Assembly: GCF_036250755.1 (NCBI RefSeq)
Contig: NZ_CP109583.1
Span: 7,241,001 to 7,305,000, forward strand
Source of the DNA: Streptomyces uncialis
GTDB taxonomy: Bacteria; Actinomycetota; Actinomycetes; Streptomycetales; Streptomycetaceae
DNA: 64,000 bases
Reading direction: 5' to 3'
The position numbers and the translations under genes are program-made. The notes beneath the pieces were generated by a model. That model made no database searches, was not told where the DNA came from, and was given only the letters and a program-made list of their open reading frames with translations. This document shows, one piece after another, positions 42,842 to 49,750 of this stretch. Numbering within the stretch: position 1 is the stretch's first letter; every line of letters begins with the position of its first letter.

Positions 42842-43609
42842 ATGAGCGGAATCCTCGACGGCAAGCGCGTCCTCATCACCGGGGTGCTGCTGGAGTCGTC
42901 CATCGCCTTCCACACCGCGCGTATCGCGCAGGAGCAGGGCGCCGAGATCATCCTCACGGCCTTCCCGCGCCCCACCCTCACCGAGCGCATCGCGAAGAAG
43001 CTCCCCAAGCCGACCAAGGTCATCGAGCTCGACGTCACCAACGACGAGCACCTGGGGCGCCTCGCGGACGTGGTCGGCCAGGAGCTGGGCGGGCTCGACG
43101 GGGTCGTGCACTCCGTCGGCTTCGCCCCCCAGGACGCCCTCGGCGGCAACTTCCTCAACACCCCCTTCGAGTCCGTCGCCACCGCCATGCACGTGTCGGC
43201 GTTCTCGCTGAAGTCGCTGACCATGGCGTGCCTGCCGCTGATGCGCGACGGCGGCTCCGTCGTCGGTCTGACCTTCGACGCGCAGTACGCCTGGCCGCAG
43301 TACGACTGGATGGGCCCCGCCAAGGCGGCCCTGGAGGCCACCAGCCGCTACATGGCCCGTGAACTGGGCAAGCAGCAGATCCGCTGCAACCTCGTCTCGG
43401 CCGGTCCGATCGGTTCGATGGCCGCCAAGTCCATCCCCGGCTTCGAGGACCTGGCGAAGGTGTGGGACAGCCGCTCCCCGCTGGAGTGGGACCTGAAGGA
43501 CCCGGAGCCCGCGGGCAAGGGCGTCGTCGCCCTGCTGTCCGACTGGTTCCCGAAGACCACCGGCGAGATCATCCACGTCGACGGCGGGCTGCACGCCATC
43601 GGCGCCTGA
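42842..43609 (+). CDS. fabI: Enoyl-ACP reductase FabI (InhA-type)
   Basis: FabI reduces the enoyl-ACP, the last step of each fatty acid cycle. The 255-residue protein has the altered Rossmann motif LITGVLLESSIAFHTARIAQ, SVGFAPQDALGG, and the Tyr-x6-Lys pair in YDWMGPAKAALEATSR, with FDAQYAWPQYDW as in InhA. It ends TGEIIHVDGGLHAIGA. ATG 42842 lies 5 bases after fabG. InhA in mycobacteria is the isoniazid target; this is its Streptomyces relative. A terminator follows. Confidence 0.96.
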   Translation: MSGILDGKRVLITGVLLESSIAFHTARIAQEQGAEIILTAFPRPTLTERIAKKLPKPTKVIELDVTNDEHLGRLADVVGQELGGLDGVVHSVGFAPQDALGGNFLNTPFESVATAMHVSAFSLKSLTMACLPLMRDGGSVVGLTFDAQYAWPQYDWMGPAKAALEATSRYMARELGKQQIRCNLVSAGPIGSMAAKSIPGFEDLAKVWDSRSPLEWDLKDPEPAGKGVVALLSDWFPKTTGEIIHVDGGLHAIGA

Positions 43610-43651
43610 ACCACCCGGCCGGCCCCTCGCCCGGCCCTCCGGTGTCACCGA

Positions 43652-43690
43652 CGACGCCCCGTTCCCGCACCGCCCGGGGACGGGGCGTCG
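43652..43690 (+). terminator. Terminator of the fabG-fabI operon
   Basis: CGACGCCCCGT (43652-43662) pairs with ACGGGGCGTCG (43680-43690); the loop can fold further. It begins 42 bases after the fabI stop. Confidence 0.8.
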
Positions 43691-43843
43691 CCCGTTCGGG
43701 TCAGCAGCGCAGGCGGACGGGGGGCCGAACGGGGCAGGCTGGAACACGCGTTCCCGTGTCCCGCCCAAGACGCGGTGCTTCCCTTGTGGTGCAGCCGCGG
43801 CACACCTCACCGTGCGTCGCCGTACAGCCGAGGAGGTTCCCTT

Positions 43844-44212
43844 GTGCGCTTGTCACATGGATTCGTCCCGCTGCTCGCCGTACTCATCTTCCTGACCTCG
43901 CTGCCCGCGGGCGCCGTCCCGGGCGGGATCGACCCCGATCCCGGGCCCGAACGGTCCACCCGCGCCGAGGGCGACTTCGGCCGGTCCGGCGCCGAGTGCC
44001 GTACCAGTGTCGAGGGCGCCGAGGCCGTCACGTACTGCCACAACCCCTACCCGGCCGTCTACCGGGTCAGCCTGCACATCGAGTGCGTCCAGTGGTGGGA
44101 CATCGACGTCGACGGCAGCCCCGTCGAGGTGGGTCCGGCCGGGACGGTACGGCTCACGGGCCGCTGCTGGGAGGGCATCGCGTCGGTGTGGGTCACCGAG
44201 CAGCGGGTCTGA
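43844..44212 (+). CDS. Secreted small Cys-containing protein of unknown function
   Basis: The 122-residue precursor begins with a clear signal peptide (RLSHGFVPLLAVLIFLTSLP then AGAVPGG) with cleavage after AlaGlyAla. The mature part has four Cys (ECRTS, TYCHNPYPAV, IECVQWW and RCWEG) that could make two disulfides. It is beta-rich with alternating hydrophobic residues. GTG 43844 is chosen: GAGGAGG ends 7 bases before. An upstream frame without a ribosome binding site is not used. No family recognised. It lies between fabI and a divergent regulator pair. Confidence 0.78.
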   Translation: MRLSHGFVPLLAVLIFLTSLPAGAVPGGIDPDPGPERSTRAEGDFGRSGAECRTSVEGAEAVTYCHNPYPAVYRVSLHIECVQWWDIDVDGSPVEVGPAGTVRLTGRCWEGIASVWVTEQRV

Positions 44213-44243
44213 CGGACGGACCGGCCGGTCGTAGCCGTGCCGA

Positions 44244-44957
44244 TCAGCGTGCCGACCGCCCCGTGCCGGGTGCCGGGGCCGTGCCGTGGGTGCGATGCCA
44301 GCACTTCAGGGCGTACGCGGCGGCCTCGGCGGCGGCCGTCTCCTGGTCACCGGCCCGCACGGCGTCCACCAGCCGCGCGTGGTCCATATGGGCGTCCGGC
44401 GTCAGCTCCGCGCCCACACCCTCCCGCAGCCGGTCGCGCAGCACCTCGCCGAGGTCGGCGTACATCGCCGTCAGCACATCGTTGTGGGACGCGGCGACGA
44501 CCGCCAGATGAAAGGTCGCGTCGGCGGTCACGAACCGCTCCGTGTCCCCGGAACCCCAGGCCTCCTCACGACGCGCCAGCAGCGCGTCGAGCTGCCCGAG
44601 GTCACGCTCCGTACGGCGCTGCGCGGCCAGCCGCGCCGCGCTGGACTCCAGCGTGGAGCGCAGCTCGGCGATGTGCAGGGGGTCGGCGTCCGCGAACCTG
44701 CGCTGCATCACCCCGGCCAGCTCGCTGGTCGCCACCACATACGTACCGGAGCCCTGCCGGATGTCCAGCAGACCGTTGTGCGCGAGCGCCCGGACGGCCT
44801 CCCGGACGGTGTTCCGCGCCACACCGAGCTGCTCGACCAGCTCCGGCTCGGTCGGGATACGGGAGCCGACCGACCACTCACCCGAGGTGATCTGCGCCCG
44901 CAAGGCCGCGATGACCTGCTCGGACAGGGCCGATCGTCTGGGATGGCTGAGCGGCAT
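44244..44957 (-). CDS. FadR-type GntR transcriptional regulator
   Basis: The 237-residue protein has the N-terminal winged HTH (SEQVIAALRAQITSGEWSVG, RIPTEPELVEQLGVARNTVR and EAVRALAHNGLLDIRQGSGT; about 10-75). The C-terminal FCD ligand domain (about 90-215, ADATFHLAVVAASHNDVLTA) has His residues at expected metal positions (FHLAV and HMDHARLV). Such proteins respond to small organic acids. ATG 44957 is chosen. It diverges from a CynX/NimT-type transporter with an operator-like palindrome between, so it probably controls that gene. Confidence 0.92.
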   Translation of the reverse strand: MPLSHPRRSALSEQVIAALRAQITSGEWSVGSRIPTEPELVEQLGVARNTVREAVRALAHNGLLDIRQGSGTYVVATSELAGVMQRRFADADPLHIAELRSTLESSAARLAAQRRTERDLGQLDALLARREEAWGSGDTERFVTADATFHLAVVAASHNDVLTAMYADLGEVLRDRLREGVGAELTPDAHMDHARLVDAVRAGDQETAAAEAAAYALKCWHRTHGTAPAPGTGRSAR

Positions 44958-45006
44958 ACGGCGTCGGTCCTTCGCTCGGTGATGTGAGGCAGGCAACGGA
45001 ACGACC

Positions 45007-45021
45007 AATCATCCCATGATT
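45007..45021. promoter_or_regulatory. Palindromic operator between the GntR gene and the MFS gene
   Basis: AATCATCCCATGATT is a perfect inverted repeat (AATCAT and ATGATT with CCC between). It lies two bases before the MFS gene start and 50 bases before the regulator start. GATT-rich FadR-like operators of this size are known for the family. Confidence 0.55.
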
Positions 45022-45023
45022 CT

Positions 45024-46433
45024 ATGATGGGTGTCATGCAGAGCGAGGACATCCCCACGAGCAGCTCCACGGCCGGTTCCGTGACCGCCCCGACCACCGG
45101 GACGCGTCCGCGGTCCGCCGGGACACCCGTCGCCCCGCGCCCCGGCGCCTCCCCGGCCCCGGGCGGCGAACTGCTCGTCCCCACCGGTCCGGACCCGCGC
45201 ACGGGCCAGGCTCCCGCCGCACGGCGCTGGACCGTCCGGCTGATGATCATCGGCATCGTCCTCGCCGCGCTGAACCTCCGCCCCGCCATCACCAGCCTCG
45301 GCGCCCTCCTCGAAGAGGTACGGGTGGGCCTCGGTATGAGCGGCAGCCTCGCCGGACTCCTCACCTCCGTCCCGCCCCTGTGCTTCGCCGTGTTCGGGAT
45401 CATGGCCCCGCGCCTCGCCCGCCGCTTCGGGCCCGCCGCCGTGGTCTGCGCGGGCATGGCCGCGGTCGCACTCGGGGTCGCGATCCGCCCCTTCCTGGGC
45501 GGCACCGCCGGATTCCTGGCCGCCAGCGCCCTCGCGCTGATGGGCATCGCGGTCAGCAACGTCCTCATGCCGGTGATCGTCAAGCGCTGGTTCCCCGACC
45601 GGGTCGGCTCCATGACCGGCCTCTACTCCATGGCGCTGTCGCTGGGCACCGCGGGCGCCGCCGCCGTGACCGTCCCCCTGACCGACGCGCTCGGCGGCAG
45701 CTGGCGCACCGGACTCGCCCTGTGGGGCGCGCTCGCCGTGGCGGCCGTCGTGCCCTGGCTGCCGCTGGTCCGCGAGCGGGGCCGTACGGGGGAGCCCCGT
45801 ACCGGACGGACGGCCGCCGCCGCGCCCGCGTCGGACGGGCTGCGGATCACCCGCAGCCGCACCGCCTGGGCCCTCGCCGGATTCTTCGGCCTCCAGGCCA
45901 CCGCCGCGTACATCACCATGGGCTGGATGCCGCAGATCTTCCGCGACGCGGGCGTCCCCGCCGGTACGGCCGGGCTGCTGCTCGCGGTCACCATGGCCAT
46001 GGGCGTACCGCTCGCGTTCGTCATCCCCCGGATCGCCACCCGACTGCCCCACCAGGGCCCGATCGTCGCCGTACTGGGCGTCTGCGGGCTCGCCGGATAC
46101 GCCGGGCTGTACCTCGCCCCCGCCTCCGGCGCCTGGGCCTGGGCCCTCCTCCTCGGGATCGCCAACTGCGCCTTCCCGCTCGCCCTGACCATGGTCGGGA
46201 TGCGGGCCCGCACCGCCGCCGGAGTGGTCAAGCTGTCGGCGTTCGCGCAGAGCGCGGGATATCTGCTGTCGATCCCCGGTCCGCTGCTCGTCGGTGTGCT
46301 CTACCAGCACAGCGGTGGCTGGGGGCTGCCGATCGCCCTGATGGCGGGCCTGATGATCCCCCAGATCACGATGGGTGTGCTCGCCGGACGCAACCGCACG
46401 GTCGAGTCCGAGCTGGCGGCGGCCAAGGGCTGA
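45024..46433 (+). CDS. MFS transporter, CynX/NimT type
   Basis: This 469-residue protein has about 12 membrane segments after a soluble Pro/Thr-rich N-terminus of about 65 residues. VRLMIIGIVLAALNLRPAIT marks helix 1, with the CynX-like NLRPAITSLGALLEEVR. GSMTGLYSMALSLGTAGAAA marks helix 5. The substrate is unknown; cyanate- or nitroimidazole-type anion transport is only the family name. ATG 45024 is given; ATG 45027 and 45036 are equally possible. The operator precedes the gene and the small SGM_5486-type gene follows. Confidence 0.9.
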   Translation: MMGVMQSEDIPTSSSTAGSVTAPTTGTRPRSAGTPVAPRPGASPAPGGELLVPTGPDPRTGQAPAARRWTVRLMIIGIVLAALNLRPAITSLGALLEEVRVGLGMSGSLAGLLTSVPPLCFAVFGIMAPRLARRFGPAAVVCAGMAAVALGVAIRPFLGGTAGFLAASALALMGIAVSNVLMPVIVKRWFPDRVGSMTGLYSMALSLGTAGAAAVTVPLTDALGGSWRTGLALWGALAVAAVVPWLPLVRERGRTGEPRTGRTAAAAPASDGLRITRSRTAWALAGFFGLQATAAYITMGWMPQIFRDAGVPAGTAGLLLAVTMAMGVPLAFVIPRIATRLPHQGPIVAVLGVCGLAGYAGLYLAPASGAWAWALLLGIANCAFPLALTMVGMRARTAAGVVKLSAFAQSAGYLLSIPGPLLVGVLYQHSGGWGLPIALMAGLMIPQITMGVLAGRNRTVESELAAAKG

Positions 46434-46503
46434 CCCTCTCCTGGGGAGTCGCGGGGGCGACCCCCGGAGGGAGCCCGCGCCGGTCCGGTGCGAGACTGGG
46501 CCC

Positions 46504-46620
46504 ATGCCTGTTCTCGACCCGAACCCCCAGAACGGCCAGAAGAAGCTGGTGCTCGTCTTCAGCGCCATGCTGGCCATCACCGTAGTCATCGGCGTCATCG
46601 CCACGATCGCGTCCCCCTGA
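46504..46620 (+). CDS. Small transporter-associated membrane protein (SGM_5486-like)
   Basis: The 38-residue protein MPVLDPNPQNGQKKLVLVFS and AMLAITVVIGVIATIASP has one membrane helix. From memory, an NCBI family named SGM_5486 transporter-associated protein has this sequence type and lies next to the CynX/NimT-type gene in Streptomyces. It begins 71 bases after the transporter stop. It may be a small subunit or modulator. Confidence 0.82.
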   Translation: MPVLDPNPQNGQKKLVLVFSAMLAITVVIGVIATIASP

Positions 46621-46642
46621 CCCGGAACCCCGGCCGCCCCGG

Positions 46643-46677
46643 CCCCCGGGATCTGCCCGGGGGTGGGGGTAGCCCCC
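46643..46677 (+). terminator. Likely terminator of the MFS unit
   Basis: CCCCCGGG (46643-46650) and CCCGGGGG (46656-46663) form an 8-bp stem around ATCTG, followed by a smaller GGGGG-TAG-CCCCC hairpin. Confidence 0.65.
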
Positions 46678-46810
46678 CTGTCCCCTAGGGGGCCAGGGTC
46701 AGGGTCAAGTGGGTGGATCTCCGGATGGGTTGAGCACGCCGCGCTCCGTACTGTCGAACCATGGCCGCGGACCTGCGGCCGACCGACCGTCGAGGATCCA
46801 CGGAGGCGTC

Positions 46811-47020
46811 ATGCCGGTCCGACCGTACGCCCGGACATCCAGCCCCGTGTCCACGCCCCGCGCCGGGATCCGGCTGCCCTGGTGGGCCCTGCTGCTGCCC
46901 GCCGCCGCCTTCGTGATCCTCCTCGGGCTGATCCTCAACCCCGCCGAGGCCCAGGCCGCGACCGCCGAGCCGGGCGCCACCCAGCTGCTGGAGCGCGTCA
47001 GGGACCTGCTGGCCCGATAG
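46811..47020 (+). CDS. Small membrane protein, unknown function
   Basis: The 69-residue protein has one membrane segment (LPWWALLLPAAAFVILLGLI, about 22-41) followed by a short Ala-rich tail LLERVRDLLAR. GGAGG lies 5 bases before ATG 46811. The gene is 84 bases before the phosphatase gene. No family recognised. Confidence 0.7.
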   Translation: MPVRPYARTSSPVSTPRAGIRLPWWALLLPAAAFVILLGLILNPAEAQAATAEPGATQLLERVRDLLAR

Positions 47021-47104
47021 CCCTCGTGGCACCCCCGGAAACCGTGGGGAACGGCTGGTCAACTCCCTGCGCCCGGTAACAGGTTTCATGCGAAGCTGGA
47101 ACAC

Positions 47105-47629
47105 ATGAGCGTCGCAGAACCCCGCAGGATCGTCGTTTTCCGGCACGCCAAGGCCGACTGGCCCGACGTCGCCGACCACGAGCGCCCGCTGGCCGAGCGC
47201 GGACGGCAGGACGCCCCCGTCGCCGGACGCAGGCTCGCCGACACCGGAATCTCCTTCGACCTGGCCCTCTGTTCCACCGCGGTCCGTACCCGCGAGACCT
47301 GGAAGCTGGCGGTCCACGAGCTCCCGCACCGACCGCGGACGGTCTACGAGGAGCGGATCTACGAGGCGTCGCCGGGTGAGCTGATCACCCTGCTGAACGA
47401 GACCCCCGACGAGGCGCGGAACGTTCTCCTGATCGGCCACAATCCTGGGGCGCAGGGGCTCACCCAGGTGCTCGCCGGCTCCGCCGAGGGTGACGCCGCG
47501 GAGCGGCTCGCGGGGCGGGGTTTCCCGACCTCCGCGTTCGCGGTGCTCACGTTCACGGGTTCCTGGAAGACCCTGGAACCCGAGTCGGCCACCCTCACGG
47601 GGTACTGGGCCCCCGGCCGGACCCCCTGA
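47105..47629 (+). CDS. Histidine phosphatase family protein (SixA-like)
   Basis: The 174-residue protein has the phosphohistidine active-site motif RHAKAD (about 12-17) after RRIVVFRHAKADWPDVADHE, the second His in VLLIGHNPGAQGLTQ (about 112) and Arg in STAVRTRETWKL. This is the SixA-type small subgroup of the branch-1 histidine phosphatases. The role is probably dephosphorylation of a protein or small molecule. ATG 47105 is the start. It is convergent with serB, with repeat island 3 between. Confidence 0.92.
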   Translation: MSVAEPRRIVVFRHAKADWPDVADHERPLAERGRQDAPVAGRRLADTGISFDLALCSTAVRTRETWKLAVHELPHRPRTVYEERIYEASPGELITLLNETPDEARNVLLIGHNPGAQGLTQVLAGSAEGDAAERLAGRGFPTSAFAVLTFTGSWKTLEPESATLTGYWAPGRTP

Positions 47630-47716
47630 CCCACCCCGTCCGTACCTGCGGCTGAGCGGCGCCCCAGGTGGGTGCCTCGTGCTGTTCCTTCCCGGGTGCG
47701 GGCCGGTTCTCGTCTT

Positions 47717-48225
47717 GCGCAGTTCCCCGCGCCCCTTTGGGGCGCACCCGGCTTGTTCTTCGGGTCGGTGCCGGCCCCGCACCCGACCGACAGCCTCAAG
47801 AGGCGCCCCCGAAGGGGCGCGGGGAACTGCGCAAAAACGAGGGCGACCCGCCCCCGAAGAGCGACCGCAATGGGGCAGCATCCAGGGGCGCGAGGAACTG
47901 CGCGAGCAACCAAGGGCCACCCGCACCCGAACGGGAACCGGAAGCGGCACGTCCTCAGGGGCGCGGGGAACTGCGCACCCACGAACGACCTGTGCGGGAA
48001 CAAGTACGCCCAGCACAGGCACCCGGAGGCGCGAGCGAAGGCGACCCGCGGGGAACTGCGCACCCCACGAGCGACGGCACAGGGACGAGTACGCCCCGCA
48101 CAGGAAACCCCGGGGCGCGAGCGAAGGCGACCCGCGGGGAACTGCGCACCCCACGAGCGACGACACAGGGACAAGTACGCCCCGCACAGGAAACCCCGGG
48201 GCGCAAGCGAAGGCGACCCGCCGGG
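47717..48225. repeat. Repeat island 3: six copies of the repeat and an 86-base tandem duplication
   Basis: The unit occurs at 47717 (inverted), 47813, 47884 (one substitution) and 47957. From 48031 an 86-base unit is repeated: copies start at 48031 and 48117, and a third stops at about 48225. Each copy contains GCGAGCGAAGGCGACCCGC, GGGGAACTGCGCACCCCACG and GTACGCCCCGCACAGGAAAC; the third begins GCAAGCGAAGG. The island fills the gap between convergent genes, the phosphatase and serB. Confidence 0.93.
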
Positions 48226-48235
48226 GGACGCCACC

Positions 48236-49456
48236 TCAAACCTGGACGGAGTCCTCGTCGTGGATGTCCGCCGCCTCGACCTCGTCCCGCGTCACCCCGA
48301 GCAGATACAGCACCGTGTCGAGGAACGGCACGTTCACCGCCGTATGCGCCGCCTCCCGCACCACGGGCTTCGCGTTGAACGCCACCCCGAGCCCGGCCGC
48401 GTTCAGCATGTCGAGGTCGTTCGCCCCGTCCCCGATCGCCACCGTCTGGGACAACGGCACCCCCGCCTCCGCCGCGAACCTCCGCAGCAGCCGCGCCTTG
48501 CCCGCCCGGTCGACGATCTCGCCGGTGACCCGCCCGGTCAGCTTGCCGTCCACTATCTCCAGCGTGTTGGCCTGCGCGAAGTCGAGTCCGAGGCGTTCCT
48601 TGAGGTCGTCCGTGACCTGGGTGAACCCGCCCGACACGACCCCCACCTGGTAGCCGAGCCGCTTGAGCGTACGGATCAGGGTCCGGGCGCCCGGCGTCAG
48701 CCGCACCTCGCTGCGGACCTTCTCCACCACCGACGCGTCGAGCCCCGCCAGCAGCGCCACCCGCGCGTGCAGCGACTGCTCGAAGTCCAGCTCCCCGCCC
48801 ATCGCCGCGGCCGTGACCTCCGCGACCTGCTTCTCGCAGCCGGCGTGCGCCGCGAACAGCTCGATGACCTCGTCCTGGATCAGGGTCGAGTCGACGTCCA
48901 TCACCACCAGCCGCTGCGCCCGTCGGTGCAGCCCCGCCGACACCACCGCGACGTCCACGCCGAGCGAGGCGGACGCGGTCGCCAGCTCCGTGCGCAGGGC
49001 CTCGGTGCTCGCACCGGACACCGCGAATTCGACGGCCGTCACCGGATACTTGGCGAGGCGGAAGATCCGGTCGATGTTGCCGCCGACCGCGGTGATCCTG
49101 GACGCTATGCCCGCCGTCGACTCCGCGGTGAGCGGGTGGCCGAGGACGGTCACGAGGGAGCGGCCGACACCGCGCGGGCGGTTGTCACCGTGGCCGGAGA
49201 TGATCTCGGCCTGCATCTTCATGGACTGGGCCCAGCCGTGGACGGTCACCCGCAGATCGCCCGCGAGCCCGTGGGGCGGCTCGGTGACGAGGGCGCACAG
49301 GGTGATGCGGCCCCGGGTGACGACCTGCTCGATGTCGACCACGTCGACGGAGTAGGCGGCGAGGGTGTCGAAGAGCCCCGCTGTGAGACCGGGGCGGTCC
49401 CTGCCGAAGATCTTGACCAGGAGAGTGGGAACGTCTGAGGTCTGCGAAGCGCTCAT
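48236..49456 (-). CDS. serB: Phosphoserine phosphatase SerB with two ACT-like domains
   Basis: SerB hydrolyses phosphoserine to serine. The 406-residue protein has an N-terminal ACT domain (LLVKIFGRDRPGLTAGLFDT, about 10-85) and a second ACT-like one (RSLVTVLGHPLTAESTAGIA, about 95-170). The HAD catalytic part follows: DxDxT in LVVMDVDSTLIQDEVIEL (about 188), VGVVSGGFTQVTDDLKERLG, and AIGDGANDLDMLNAAGLGVA. The double-ACT form is that of mycobacterial SerB2. ATG 49456 follows GGAAG. It ends 11 bases from repeat island 3. Confidence 0.96.
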   Translation of the reverse strand: MSASQTSDVPTLLVKIFGRDRPGLTAGLFDTLAAYSVDVVDIEQVVTRGRITLCALVTEPPHGLAGDLRVTVHGWAQSMKMQAEIISGHGDNRPRGVGRSLVTVLGHPLTAESTAGIASRITAVGGNIDRIFRLAKYPVTAVEFAVSGASTEALRTELATASASLGVDVAVVSAGLHRRAQRLVVMDVDSTLIQDEVIELFAAHAGCEKQVAEVTAAAMGGELDFEQSLHARVALLAGLDASVVEKVRSEVRLTPGARTLIRTLKRLGYQVGVVSGGFTQVTDDLKERLGLDFAQANTLEIVDGKLTGRVTGEIVDRAGKARLLRRFAAEAGVPLSQTVAIGDGANDLDMLNAAGLGVAFNAKPVVREAAHTAVNVPFLDTVLYLLGVTRDEVEAADIHDEDSVQV

Positions 49457-49750
49457 GGTGCTTCCACGGTATCCGGCGCCCCCGCCGGACGCGCGAGCGG
49501 TCCGGTTGCCGGACAGCCGCGCCTCCCGCCGCGCACCGCGTGCCCCGCCCGCACCCCGCACCCCGCGTCCCGTATCGGTGCCCGCACCCGAGGCCCCGTC
49601 GGACCGTCCGCCCGGCACCCGTCCGACCGTCCGCCGGGCCCCGGTCCGATGGCCCGACTTTCGAATAGAGGGCTGAGCCTGAAATAGTTCCCCACATTGT
49701 TCGCCATCCCTAAACTCCCCATGACGGGGGACTAATCGGGGGACACAGCA

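Noticed and set aside
47660..48240. Possible CRISPR array in repeat island 3
   Set aside because: Repeats are not regularly spaced with unique spacers; spacers are themselves repeated and no cas gene is present.
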